A DNA stretch of 64,000 bases from Hymenopus coronatus (taxonomy: Eukaryota > Arthropoda > Insecta > Mantodea > Hymenopodidae): positions 91,518,001-91,582,000 of the forward strand of contig CM060883.1 in NCBI GenBank assembly GCA_030762935.1. Direction: 5' to 3'. The position numbers and the translations under genes are program-made. Each line of letters opens with the position of its first letter. The stretch's first letter is position 1. Shown in pieces: positions 20,807 through 33,265 of this stretch. Under the pieces are notes generated by a model. The model did not search any database. It was not told the origin of the DNA and was given only the letters and a program-made list of their open reading frames with translations.

Positions 20807-21262
20807 TATCTATTAAGTGAGATCGAATTGGCCAGCCGCGTTCAATCTGTTGCGTCGGTTGGAAAGCGCAAGGCATGTAAATCTGTAATTATAAGACTTA
20901 AAACTAATGGTCAGATGGTGGAGTATGAAATTCCCTCTCAAAACCTATCTTAAGGTAAGAAATATTATCCATGACCCAAGATAGAATTCCCCCAGCGCAT
21001 TCAATCTGTCGCAGCAGTTGGAAAGCGCGTAAATCTGTAATTATAGGACTTTAAAAACTAATGGGTAGATGGTTGTGTATGGAATTCCACCTCAAAACCA
21101 GCCTTATGGTAAGAAATATTATCCAGGACGCGAGATCGAATTTCCGACTGCATCCATCTGTCGCGTCATCTGCAAAGCATGAATCCGTGAATCTGTAAGA
21201 TAAGAACTTAAAAACTAATGGGCAGATGGTGGAGTATGAAGTTCCATCTCCAAACTTACCTT
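20757..21262 (+). repeat. Left subterminal ~156-bp tandem repeats
   Basis: Four imperfect units start near 20765, 20923, 21078 and 21234, each with G(T/G)ATG(A/G)AATTCC-like, CTCAAAAC, AAGAAATATTATC and a Cys-codon-free GC-rich part (CAATCTGTCGC). The first overlaps the inner end of the TIR. They probably serve as subterminal protein-binding or replication sequence, but that is inference. Confidence 0.8.
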
Positions 21263-21756
21263 AAGGGAAAAACAGGGAATGAGTTAGAACAGGTGGTGGA
21301 TATATCGAGGACTCGTATACTGCCCCTAGGGGGTGAGGATAAAAAACCCATTCATTCGCCTGACGGAAACTCTGCCTACTGTATAGCTACAGACAAATGG
21401 CTCCAACAAAAACAAAATTAATTTCCCCTCATTCCTAGTAAGACCTCAAGATATGTGCCCCCCCCCCGCTCCAAGTAAACTGTAATATTTTGTCTGCATG
21501 CGCGCGCAACATATAATATAGAACATACCCCTCCCACCCAGCCGCAAGTGCTCAAAAATTACCTCTCATACATGCGCGCGCATTATGCAACCCATGCTCC
21601 TTAAGGGGGGAGTGATATGGTGTAACGTATAAACGACATTACACGTACTGTGAGTTATTATATCTGTGTGAGAAACACGTGCATACAGTTGTGTGAGAGT
21701 GATCAGTAAAGTGCAGTGTGCAGTTATTTCGTGCGCCTCATCAACGTGTTGTGCAT

Positions 21757-23929
21757 ATGTCAAGTGAACTTCAAGCAGTAATGGAAGGTAAGTCATTCAC
21801 TATCACTTGTGTGTTTAAAAAATCATTTGTTTCTAAAAGTATGGTTATTTACGTGGGAATTTATATATACATAAACTGAGTTAACTGCAAAGCGCCAATC
21901 GTGTATATGATGTAACAGCTCGCTTTAATATGTATGAAAATCAAGCGTGTGCGTGGTGTATATTTAATAAATAGTACTTACAATTGAAATTATACTCTCA
22001 GGTTTCCCTTAATTTTTAGAAACTACAGCATTTACTAATATTTCCAATGAAAACTAACATATGTGAGCTTAGAGAGCATTAGCGTTACATTTCTTTCTAA
22101 CCTAATTGTTAAATATTTCTAGTGTGAAATGTAAAAGCATAGCCAGCAATTCTTAATTTTTCAAAAAATTGCTATACCTTGTATTTAAGGGAATATATTT
22201 CATCATATTGTTTCTACGTTAGCATCATGTAAATATAATAAACACTTTAAGCATAATTTGTTGAAGAGTTCGGTTGAGAGAAAGCTATATGAATGTACCA
22301 GTTCTGTTTTTATTATTCACTAGTTATACAGTTAATAGTTTTAAGAATAATTTGCCGCAGTAACTCACATGTGCTTATTTAAACTATGTTTTAAATTGAA
22401 ATATAGCTCAAGAACCTTTTGTTAAATTATAGTAAAAACATAGTTTCCAACTCTTAATTTTTTTAAAAAAATATTATTTCCTGAATGTATTGGAATAAAG
22501 CACCATATTGTTTCTAATCTAGCATTATGTAAATATAATAACCAGTTTAAGAATTCTTCGTTGAAGAGTTCGGTAGAGAGAATGTTATGCGAATGCAACA
22601 GTTCTGTGTTGTTATTATCGCTAGTTATACAGTTATTAACAGTTTTAAGAATCATTTATTACAGTAACTCGAAGTTTTAAATGAGAAATATAGCTAAAAC
22701 AAATCAATAGTTATACAGGTATAAGCCACTTTAAGAATTGTCTTCTGCAGTAACTCACATGTGTTTAAAAATGAAGTTTCAAATTGGAATATAAGCCCAC
22801 ATAAAATTATAATAATTTCTAAATATTTCTGCTGTAAAGCCGCTTACAGGCATGCTATTTTAATGCAGCGCATTTGCAAATATCTCTATTCTTTTAAATA
22901 ATCAGCATCTCTTTCGTATAGCCTCTTATGCTTTACTTCTAATTTATTTAGGGGGTATACTAGTCTTATTTAATAATAAAATTTATATGAGTCATACTAT
23001 ATTCCTCATCCAATATGTAAATAAATGCAAACAAAAAATATTGAAGCACCATTTGCATTATTAAAGTATGTTGTAGAACAAGAAATCTTAGTAAAAACAT
23101 AGTGACCAACTCATAAATTTTAAAAAAATTGTTATTTCCTGAATTTATAGGAATCCTATTGTTTCTAGCCCAGCATTATGTAAATGTGCAAATCAGTTTA
23201 AGATTAATTGATTGAAGAGTTCGGTAGAGAGAAAGTTATGCGAATGCAACAGTTCTGTTTTTTTACGATCGCTAGTTATACAGTTATAAACAGTTTTAAG
23301 AATAATTTACTGTAGTAATTCACATGTGCTTTGTTTTAAAAAGTAGAAAACATAATGACCAGCTTCTACATTTTTCAGATATTGTTATTTCCTGAAATTA
23401 TAGAAACATATGCATGATATATAAATTACAATAAGTGCTTAATATTTCGCCTAGCATGTCTGAGATTTTAGTGAAGCGATACCTTAACATGCAATATATT
23501 TAAGACCAATGCATGTCTAAAATAATAAGTCATAATAAATATCCTCAAAGATATTCTAATACACGGATGTTTTGTTTTAGGAGGACTTAAGGAACAGTAA
23601 GCGGAAATGGCGGAGGGGAAGGTCTTCCTACCAACAAAACCGCTCAGAAACTGGATGCAGAACGTGCATATAAAATCAACGCTCTGCGGAAAGTGCAGAC
23701 ACGTTACGGGCCAAGAGTAGATGCAGAGTTGGAATCAGTACAAGTATTCCTGCCCAGCAGATACCTCAGCCTGAGCGAGCAACAGTTGAACGATATTCCC
23801 GGAAACTTCGGCTTGGTATATCATGGATTGATCCCAGCCGGCAAGTTCAAGACTTGCAAATTGTCTTTTGTGCCTGAGAAGGTATGGGCTTGTATTTTTT
23901 CTAAAATATTAGTATCTAGCATAATTTGA
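21757..23929 (+). CDS. Predicted spliced gene near the left end, function unknown
   Basis: Exon 1 (21757-21787) begins at an ATG and ends GGAAG|GTAAGT. An acceptor AACAG at 23593-23597 (exon from 23598) keeps the frame and opens ~110 codons to 23929; the earlier acceptor at 23580 would lead to an immediate stop. The second exon has a Lys/Arg-rich helix, then T-R-Y-G-x-x-V, VFLP and a hydrophobic end (FGLVYHGLIPAGKFK). A possible donor (AAG|GTATGG, after 23880) would allow another exon near 24365. The TRYG/VFLP pattern is shared with 1011-1528. The 1.8-kb intron holds internal repeats. The model is tentative. Confidence 0.4.
22170..23345 (+). repeat. Dispersed direct repeats inside the spliced-gene intron
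   Basis: GAAGAGTTCGGT(T/A)GAGAGAA recurs at about 22263, 22563 and 23214, each followed by AACAGTTCTGT and CTAGTTATACAGTTA...AGTTTTAAGAAT. A ~200-bp unit is repeated three times, with a partial fourth near 22708-22770. AT-rich; no coding signal. Confidence 0.7.
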
Positions 23930-24689
23930 ATATTAGTTTACATTTTCAAAACACATATACTCGTAATGTATGTAATAGAATAAAATATTCTATGAGTTTG
24001 CATGTTCTAAAATATATCGTTATCTAGCATAATTTCAATATTAACTTGCATTTCAAAAAATATATACGCATAATATATGTTACAAAGTACAGCAATTCGA
24101 TGGACTCATATTTAAAATATCGTTATCTGATATAATTTGAATATTGTTTTACATTTCAAAAAAAAAAAAAAAAGAATATATATATATATATACGTAATGC
24201 ATGTTACAGAATTCAAATATTCGGGAGGAAAGCTATAGTTCTCAGTGCTCGTCAAACCTAATGCTAATAAAAACACTTGGTAAGATGAATTAAAGAAAAA
24301 TGACTGCAATTTAGCTGTTGTACAACATATTTATCGTGACATGATTGTTATATGTGTGTTTTAGGCAAAATAAGCAGAGAAACAGAAGCCCCTCCTCCCA
24401 TTGCATTAGAAAACAGTAACCCATGATGTGTACAGATTCAGTGAGGCCATTGAGGATGCTCTAGACACCTATGGGAGATGACATAAACCAGAGACAAACT
24501 TCATTAATAACAGATAAGAAAACAATATTGGATACAGAGAGTTTATGAAATGAGTTTATTATAGTAAAATTAAAAAGAAGACATATGTCTCACATATTGA
24601 CTGGGGATAATTTAAGTTTATTGTACCTAACATTTAACAAAACTACTTACTTATATATAGTGGGCTCTGTTACAGCAAATCAGGAGAAT

Positions 24690-27600
24690 GCATTGGACCT
24701 GTCTGTAAAGAAAAAGTTCCTGGCAGTCTGATTGTTCGATCAGCCATCCCGTTCTATAGCAATCAGCCATTGGACCTATCTAAGAACCTGCGGACTTCAT
24801 GCGCCCAGCCGACCGATTCAGGATCATTCCTGTCGGATGACGTCACCGCAACCTGCACCATCCTGCTCGTCAGCTGCAAGCAGTAGCAGCATCCGCCAAC
24901 GCGATGCAGGAGAAGAAGTATTACTCTCTTCCAAAAAAGTAAAGGTTAGTGATAATTCACATCCTAATGCTGCTGCTTTAGAATGTAAACTTACTGAGTC
25001 CGCATTCAAGGGATGCATTTATAACTCTCGAATCGAAAACACTACAGATACTTGGACCGTGAGAGTTCTTAATGAAATGCAGCTTTCCTACAATGAAAGA
25101 AATTAGATGTACTCTACAAAGACATAGGTCAGGGTTAAAATTTATTTTTCTCTGGAAACATCATATTTAATCCAAACCCCTGAAGAAGAGGAATTAATTC
25201 CAGTTTTCTTTAATTCAAAGGCAAAACTTATTCTCAAAGCAGGCAATCTTGAATCCATATTCCATACAATTACAAATGATATTTTAGAACACATATCACA
25301 GTTTGATGGTAAAGCCTCGTCAAAAGTATTCTTCGCAATTCAGGGGTTGGTGATTGGCATTTCCTTATATGACCCGCAGCATGCCTCCGCATATATTGAG
25401 CTTCCTGAAACAATCAGGAATAAGTCAGTTGTCATAAACATAAAAAACAGAGATAACTATTGTTTCGTATGGTGTTTATTGGCTTCAAGATATCCTGCAA
25501 AGTTTTCTAGTGATCGACCAGGCTCCTATCCTAAAGATTTGCTTTTCAAAACATTCAGTTATCTGAATATGCAATTCCCTGTAACTCTAGAAGCGATAGA
25601 TCATTTTGAAAACCAGAACCCAGAAACGTCTATTTCTGTTGTCGGGCTAGAGGAGAATTTACACGTCATTCCACTATATCAGACATCAGAGAAAAAAGAG
25701 CATCATGTCAATCTACTTTATATTGAAAAGAGCGAAAAAGCACATTACTGTCTTATCTCCAACCTATCTAGACTTGTAAGATCTCAAGTTACTAAGAACA
25801 CTAAGATACTCTATACTTGCGATGCATGCATGACCCGGTGTGGTAGTTAAAACATGTTGAGTGCACATAGACTGAAGTGTAAAAAGTGTCAAGTACTTAA
25901 AATGCCCAAGGAGGGTGATGTCATTGAATTCAAAGCTTATTCAAAAAGTGATCCTGTACCCTTTGTGGTATATACTGATATTGAGTCAGTGTTGACCAAA
26001 GGCCAATCTTGTGAGCCATCGAGCTCACATAGCTGGACGCGAGAAATTCAAAGACATGAAGCAATATCAATATCGTTGCAGGTTGTATAGCGTCATGATC
26101 CAACATTGTCAAAATGCATGCTATTTAGAGGATCGGACGCAATCATTGACTTCTTCACCCAATTAAGGAGAGTTGCTGATCAAATCATTGAACTCTACTC
26201 AAAAATTGAACCAATGCATATGACTCTCCAGCATGAGCATGATTTTAACAAGGCTAAATATTGTCACATCTGTCATAGAGACTTTCAAGAATCTGACACA
26301 CCTGTTCGGGATCACAATCACCTTTCAGGCCGATATTTAGGGCCAGAGCTTAATGAATGTAATCTCAACCGGAAATTACCCAATTTTTTGCCAATATTCC
26401 TGCACTGCATATCAAACTATGATAGCCACTTTCTCATCCGACTCTTGAACTATGACAGTGAGCCAATATCATGTATTGCAAATTCCCCTGAAGAATATTT
26501 GACATTCACAAAAAAATATAGGATCATTTACTTAAGGTTCTTGGATAGTTACAGATTCCTTGACGATCAGTTGTCTTGCCTTGCTGAAATGCTTGCAGAC
26601 GATGACTTTAAGATTACAAAGGAAGAGTATCCCAATCCAGAACTCTTCAAACTTATGATAAGCAAGGGAATATTCCCCTATTCATACTTGGACTGTACAG
26701 AGAAGTTGAATGAAAAGGAACTCCCACCTATCCAAGAATTCGATAACATTACAGAAGATCAGTACAGGCATGGTGCTAGGGTTTGGCAAATTTTTAATAT
26801 CAGTAGCCTTGGGGAGTACAGGGATCTTTACTTAAAGACTGATACCTTATTACTTGCCGATATTTTTGAAAAGTTTCGCAATCTTTTGATAGAAATGTAC
26901 AATCTTGATCCCGCATGGTATTATACATTACCAGGATATGCATTTGACTGCATGTTGAAAACCACAAAGTTGAAACTACCATTAATATCAGACAAAGACA
27001 TGATTGAATTCTTTGAGACTGGAATTAGAGGTGGATTGTGTACTGTAGTGAAGCTTTACTCTAAGGCCAATCACAGATACATGAAGGACTTTAATCAGCA
27101 TGCTCCTGAAAACTACCTGAGCTTTATCGATAAGAATAACTTGTACGGTGATAGTATGTGTCAAAATACAATGCCATGTGCTAACCTCAGGTGGTTGAAA
27201 AGGACAGAAATTGATGTCATAGATTTAATGTCAGTGTCAGATAATTCAAATACAGGATATGTATTGGAAGGTGATTTGAATATCCTGAGCATATTCATGA
27301 TTATCATAACGATCTTCCTCTTTGTCCACTAAGTGCGTTACCTCCCAATGGAGAAAATAAAAAGTTGCTAGCAACATTGGAAGACAGAGAGAAATATGTC
27401 ATTCATTACAAAAGTCTCCAGCAATACATTCATTTAGGAATGATTTTAAAACGGATTCATCGCGTGGTAGCATATGATCAGTCCAACTGGCTAAAGCCAT
27501 ACGTTGATCTCAACACTGAGAAGAGAGCCCGAGAAACCTCAAAATTTGGTCAAAATCTTTGGAAAAAACTAAACTACGCTGTCTATGGAAAATTCATAGA

Positions 27601-28349
27601 AATGTCCGAAAGTACAATGATTTCTGAATTGTAACAACATGGAATCAAGCCCATAAACTTACAGCTAGACCAACGTTTGTGAGGAGCATCATCTTTGATG
27701 AGAACCTAGTTGGCATAGAGCTGGCCAGAGAGGAAGTGCTAATGAATAAACCCATCTACATAGGTCAAGTCATTTTGGATGTATCAAAATTCATGATGTA
27801 TGATTTCTTTTACGTCATGAAGTCAAACTTTAGTAATCTAACTCTATGCTATATGGACACAGATTCATTTATTTTTTAAACAAGTACAGACATTTATGAA
27901 TTCATTAAATCAAATCCCAACCTTTTCGATATTTCAAATTTCAAAATAAATAATCCGTATGCAATACAGCAGACTAATAACAGGGTGATTGGTTTATTTA
28001 AAGACGATTGGGGGGAAAGATCATGCAGGAGTATGTGGGCTTAAGATCAAAACTATATTCATACAAATATGATGGTCAAACTACCATGAAGGCTAAGGGT
28101 ATCAGCAGGACTGGAATGCAGTCCTTAGACTTTAGCAAGTACTTTAACTGTTTAAAAGATACAGTTACCTCTTTTTATACAAAACAAACCACATTTCGTA
28201 GCCTCAAACACAAAAGTTCTACAAAAGAAACAAATGAGTTAGCCCTGAATGGAAAAGATGATAAGAGAAAGTTGTTGGAGGGATCTTATTCCACCCTTGC
28301 ATGGGACCACTACAGCATAAAGCATGAGGATGTGGGTGATAATCACTAG
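24690..28349 (+). pseudogene. polB: Polinton protein-primed DNA polymerase B, broken
   Basis: Family-B polymerase read in pieces. N-terminal region at 24732-25105 and 25347-25850 (with CDACMTRC); exonuclease I PFVVYTDIES near 25960; an HNH-like zinc region CHICHRDF...VRDHNHLSGRY (26270-26340); exonuclease II area near 26420; motif A DKNNLYGDSM (27130-27160); motif B KLNYAVYGKF (27570-27600); motif C MDTDSFIF (27853-27876); C-terminal thumb 28008-28349. Stops occur at about 25105, 25850, 26087, 27632 and 27880, and shifts near 27290 and 28000. All catalytic motifs remain readable but the gene cannot give a full protein. Convergent with the integrase. Confidence 0.95.
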
Positions 28350-28379
28350 CCCTTCCCTTGACCCCAACCTGCTGTAATT

Positions 28380-29275
28380 TACTTTGTAAATAACTTAGTT
28401 AAAATAACTAATGCAAGAAGTTATTTTTTACTGAAGAGTTTCGAGCATGGGTATGCGATTGTGCTTTATTCAGCATGTAGTGTGTAAAAATGGGGGCTTC
28501 ATGATATAATGCAAGCTGTATTACATATAAATGTCTCTCATATGATGCGTTGGAAGGGGAGGAGATGCTTTTATATAAATATAAACAATCTTTGTCCTCA
28601 ATTTATGCAACCTGAGTGAATATAACATATATTTTTGTACTGCTTGTCTTTCATATATTCAGTAAACTATATACTTTATGACGAAATGTTTGATATAGAG
28701 TAAATTAATGAAACCTTGTAATGTTTTCAATTAATACAATGGGAGGAGGGAAGAGATGATTATATTATAAATATATATTTTTTGTACTGCTTGTCTTGTA
28801 TATATTCGTAAACTGCATGCTTTATGACAAATGCGTGATGTAGAGTATATTAATGTAAGCTTGTAATGTTTTCAATTGATGCTACGGGAGGAGGGAAGAG
28901 ATGATTATATATAAATAAAACATTCTCTATTCTCAATCTATGCATTTTTAAATATGTATATATTTGTAATGCATTATATATTCAGTAAATTGTATACTTT
29001 GTGACGAAATGTTTGATGTAGAGTATATTAACGAAACCTTGTAACGACTACAACTGATGCAATGGGAGGAGGGAAGGGATGATTATGCTTATAAATATAT
29101 ATTTTTGTACTGTTTGTCTTTTATATATTCGTAAACTGCATACTTTATGACGAAATGTATGATGTACAGCATATTAATGTAACCTTGTAATGTTTTCAAT
29201 TGATGCAATGGGAGGAGGGAAGAGATGATTATAAATAAAAACATTTTTTATTCTCAATCTATGCATTTTTATTTG
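28380..29275. repeat. AT-rich tandem repeats between convergent polB and integrase
   Basis: Four to five imperfect units of ~150-165 bp share GGGAGGAGGGAAGAGATGAT, TTTTTGTACTG(C/T)TTGTCTT, TATTC(A)GTAAACT and ACTTTATGACGAAATG. They fill the gap between the 3' ends of polB and the integrase and contain AATAAA-like signals on both strands, so they may supply transcript ends. Confidence 0.75.
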
Positions 29276-29288
29276 AACATGTTATACC

Positions 29289-30206
29289 TTACACCAAGTG
29301 GTTGTAATTGATCCATTCAGAGTGTGAAAATCCATACCATTTTACAAGTATCTTGTCTCCTTGACATCTCAGTACCTTCTCCACTGAATATGTATTTGGA
29401 TATTTAGTTGACATTAATTCATGACCATAAAAACCTCCTTTAATTTCATTTCCATCTTTGTCCTTTATGATATATGTGACAGGCAGGGTGTTTTTCACAC
29501 GATCAACCTGGAAAATCTCAGAACCCCAGTTGGGGGTGAAACCCTTGTCAAATAGTCCTTTATACTTAGAAATTCTTACATATTTACCAGGGTGAAGTAC
29601 CCTTGCCTTCCTCTTCTCAATTCTTACATGATTGTAGCGGTACACCGACAGCAGAAGATTGTTATTCTTGACATCTGTAGGTCTCACTTGAATAGTGGAA
29701 TGGTAAGTATTATTATACTTTGAGATGACCTTTGGTGAGTGTGCCAGCCATTTGTATGATCCTTGTGTCAGGAATTTCCGATACATCATATTTTTCAATG
29801 TTCTTATCAGACGTTCAACGGCAGCAGCCTTTACAGTGGTGAAAGTGCTGTAATGGTTAATGTTGAATTTGACCATTAACTTATTAAAGGATGTATTATA
29901 AAACTCTTTCCCGTTATCAGACTGAATGTTTTTAGGTAGTGTTTCCAACTCTTTCAGTATGTTTTCCATAGCTTCCGATACATTAGCACCTGTTTTATCC
30001 TTCCAAGGACGTGCATATGCCATTTTGGAATAGAAACTAATTGAAATAAGAATGTACTTGAATTGCTTATTTTGTATTGCGTGAGGAATCATTTCCACCA
30101 AGTTAATCTGCAACAAATCATTCAATTCTTTACTAACGATTTTACGACGTAAGAAGTTCCTCCTAGCAGGTGCATGCAATTCCTTTGCGATGGCTTGCTT
30201 AATCAT
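29289..30206 (-). CDS. Polinton integrase (DDE, chromodomain), first Asp replaced
   Basis: An uninterrupted 305-residue frame. The order is: basic start with PARRNFLRRK (residues 13-22); rve core with the first motif reading LLQINLVEM near residues 31-39, so the expected first catalytic Asp is Asn; second motif QSDNGKEFYN (Asp present); third motif VERLIRTLK (Glu present); then KYVRISKYKGLFDKG and a C-terminal chromodomain (YSVEKVLRCQGDKILVKWYG). The N-terminal zinc-binding part is missing, probably separated by a shift at the upstream gene junction. With the first acidic residue lost, strand transfer should fail. Convergent with polB across a repeat array. Confidence 0.92.
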   Translation of the reverse strand: MIKQAIAKELHAPARRNFLRRKIVSKELNDLLQINLVEMIPHAIQNKQFKYILISISFYSKMAYARPWKDKTGANVSEAMENILKELETLPKNIQSDNGKEFYNTSFNKLMVKFNINHYSTFTTVKAAAVERLIRTLKNMMYRKFLTQGSYKWLAHSPKVISKYNNTYHSTIQVRPTDVKNNNLLLSVYRYNHVRIEKRKARVLHPGKYVRISKYKGLFDKGFTPNWGSEIFQVDRVKNTLPVTYIIKDKDGNEIKGGFYGHELMSTKYPNTYSVEKVLRCQGDKILVKWYGFSHSEWINYNHLV

Positions 30207-30209
30207 GCT

Positions 30210-30936
30210 ATAATTTTCGAAGATTTCAACTCTCTTATTATTTCATCGATTTCTGCAGAATGACTCTAATTTCCAGCCTCTTGTGATGCAATGATTAATC
30301 TTAAGCGATTTACCAAAGTATTGGGATTTGACCTGTAAACTTAGTCCCGTTCTCTATTAGAATGATGCTCCTTCCATTCGAGACCAAAACCTACATGTGA
30401 ACGGAGCAGAGGTTGTATGATCTTCTTATACTTGTAGCCTCTATTTGATTTCACTTTTCCTTGAGTCTTCAATCCGCTTCTATGAAGAAGAGTTTTTCTC
30501 ATAATGTCAGGTTAGGTAACCAAGTCCTCTGTGTATGATGACATTTGTGTAATTTTTTTTTGAAAATCAATTCATAAAGACCAGGAGTAGCTTCATACAT
30601 TTGGTCGCCTATTTGAAGACGCTTGTCCTTAAATTGAATTTCTTTATTCCCTAGCATATAAGTGCCATCTTTAAAGCGAACCCCATATGTATCATCCAGT
30701 AAATCATTATCTTTTGAGCGAACTTGATTCAGATAAGTAGACAGATCAGATGAGTCCTTACTCTCTCGATGGCTGTATTGTTTATTATTAACTTTCAATA
30801 TATCATTTAGAGGCTCAGTTACAGGTTGGAGAACTTCAGACATTAACCTCTAAGTCTCAAACTTGACCCCTTTTTCTCTGATTGCCTTGGTATGTCGAAC
30901 TACCCCTTCTTTAAGCCTTATGCTTTCACTTTCCAT
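30210..30936 (-). pseudogene. Conserved Polinton hypothetical protein upstream of integrase, broken
   Basis: The frame from ATG at 30936 meets a stop at 30850-30852, is open 30843-30499, then continues in other frames to about 30210. The centre has TYGVRFKDGTYMLGNKEIQF and YEATPGLYELIFKK, and the end has LVNRLRLIIASQEAGN and EIIRELK. Proteins of this pattern lie directly upstream of the integrase in arthropod Polintons; no function is established to my knowledge. The old element has what looks like a counterpart at 7595-8540. Confidence 0.7.
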
Positions 30937-30973
30937 CTTGAAACTGCATGCAAATGACTTTGTTTCAGTCAAT

Positions 30974-32492
30974 TTATAGACTTGGTTGACTGATCAATTT
31001 AATTTCAGCCAAAAGTTCTATACATAAAATCTGCCCTTCTGAGACTCCTTTAAATGCAGCAGGGGCAATGGTCAGAATGTTACCTCTCATAAATGGAACT
31101 GGATAGGTCTCAACCTTAACATCATTAATTGATATATTGACACTTCTCATCTCTGGAGGCACTCTACGAGTATTTTCAGAATGCAGGAGATCAGCCGTGA
31201 CTATAGTGCACTCTAACAGAGCACCATCTAATGCAAACGTGTAGAATGTGCAGCCTGATGATAGGATTAATGCGCTTTTACCCCTAGGCCCAGCCTGAAG
31301 TTGAATGATAACTCTTCCACTCATCCAGGCAACCTGTGTTCTCAAAGCATCGAAATCCTTTGCAGTGTGTATTGTTGATAACTTTGAACGATCTACGTCT
31401 GTTTGCATATCCGTCATTTGGTCCTTTACACTCGTAGAGAAAATGTTTAAATCATTATTCATTCTCTGCAATGGCTGATGCAAACTGTCGATACGACTGT
31501 GATGATTTTTACTGGAAAGCATTAACGTATCATCATTCTCCTCTATCGTTTTAAGCTTCTCATTATTTATATTCAACATTCCTGACATGCTCTCTATTTC
31601 ATTTTTCAACTTAAGTGTTAACTCCTCTAGTCTTGAGGGCCTCGTATTGTAAACAGTTTCAGATTCCATGAGTTTATGTCCATTATCATCAACACTTTTT
31701 AGCTTTTCACTGAGATCATTCAGTTTCGTTTTTAAACTAAGTTGCTCTCTTAATACTGTCCATAGATTCAAGAGCAGATGTCTTTAGCTGTTTGATTGAA
31801 TTTGTGACATCACTAACTGTATTTACCGATACATTTTGCACTTTGTTCTCAGTAGCTTGAATCTTATTGTTTACTTTAGCATCAAAATCATTTGATAAAG
31901 AGGATATTTTATATGCAAATTTGTTTATATATTGTCGCGTTTCATTAAATACATTTGTCAGCTGATTTAAAATGTATCTTTTATTTACAGCATCGGTTTT
32001 AACAACAGGTTCAACTATTTCTATAAGCCTTTTATGTTGATATCTCACGTTACCATTATTATCTAAGGGTTGAGTCCTAGAATTGACGTATTCGACGATA
32101 AACTTTCTATTTGGCGCATCATGGTCATGAATTGGATCTAATAATACTTTTAATCGATGTTTTCCAATCACAGTGTTATCATCATGATCTCTGTCCAAAA
32201 TATATTTGGCTATCAGGTTATCAAGCCATGTCTTAAGGTTCCCTCTAAGAGCAACCTCAACTTCGCCAGCATATTGACGTGAAAATGCTTGCAAACGTTT
32301 CTCACTGTTTGCCGTAATTTTGTCAACATAGCTTTAAGTGGACGCATCATTCCCTTCTTCAGGGTCATGAATATTGCACAATCTGTTATTGCTGAATTGA
32401 TAGTTTTCCTTACCATCCTTATTTATAATATAACGATTAAGAATTCTGCTGGAGGATAGCAGCCTCTGCTTTCCGAACCTGTCTACACTCAT
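30974..32492 (-). pseudogene. Fibre-like attachment protein, broken
   Basis: The frame begins at ATG 32492 and is interrupted by an in-frame TAA at 32334-32336 and by a frameshift near 31750. The N-terminal part has three spaced copies of a D-P/E-P...D-A-x-x-K-x-Y/F-V/I pattern (for example DPIHDHDAPNRKFI), which resembles repeats in viral and phage tail fibres. The middle (residues ~130-330) is heptad-rich and should form a coiled-coil stalk. The C-terminal ~130 residues are rich in beta-type residues and could be a globular head. Attachment to a host cell is inferred from architecture only. It is transcribed with the neighbouring ATPase on the minus strand. Confidence 0.65.
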
Positions 32493-32517
32493 GGCTAACC
32501 TCAACTGCTTGATAATG

Positions 32518-33217
32518 TCACTTTTTCACCTTGATATATGTATCGAATCCGTTTCTATAGCGCCAATTGTTCAACGGATATTCGGGAATTATAACAGCAA
32601 ACGGTCTACCTGCATCACTTTCCCATAAATTCCTACACAAGCCTTTAAATTCATTTAAACTCATGTCTGTATTCACATACTCCTCATATACATGCCATAG
32701 GTTTAAAACTATCCTGTCTAAAGAGTGCAATCATGTTGGCGTTGTCTCTGATTAAATGCTTCGGAACTTCAGCATAGGACTGAGCAAGGTAAACAACGTC
32801 AACATTGCGATGTCTACCTATGCTGTAATATGAAGCAATATTGTCTTGTTTCTCATTGATGACATCATTAAATCTAAAGATTGAATTTTCTTTGGCGTCT
32901 GATGGTTGCAATACATCATCTCCTTTTTCAAATGTATGCAAGCCTATATCAGGGATGTATATAAGAACTTTGAAAGGATATTGATATTTAGGTTGATGAA
33001 GAGACTTTGAATAAATAAATAGATTTTCATATCTAAGTCCATTCTCGTGAAGTAGCAGATTGAGTAATATATTTGTTTTTCCTGCATTTGAGCTACCAAA
33101 AATCAATGCTCTCACATTGCTAGGAAAGAGATAACCATGTTGATGGTTTCTCACGTCATCTTCAAAATCTAATATCTGGTAACGTGCACTGTTGCTTCTC
33201 GAGCTCCATCGTAGCAA
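32518..33217 (-). pseudogene. Polinton packaging ATPase (FtsK/HerA type), frameshifted
   Basis: The frame 33217-32684 has a Walker A loop FGSSNAGKTN at about residue 41, the Walker B region SIFRFNDVINEKQD, and the sensor-like GRHRNVDVVYLAQSY with IRDNANMIALFRQD. The C-terminal part continues in another frame (32730-32518: HVYEEYVNTD...GRPFAVIIPE) after a shift near 32700. The acidic pair expected at Walker B reads Asn-Asp. Family members pump DNA into capsids. Because of the shift this copy is dead. The start 33217 lies 48 bp from the divergent PLA2 gene, implying a shared promoter region. Confidence 0.88.
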
Positions 33218-33265
33218 CTAAATGCATAAATATGCTATGTATCTATATATAAGATCTAGTGGAAA

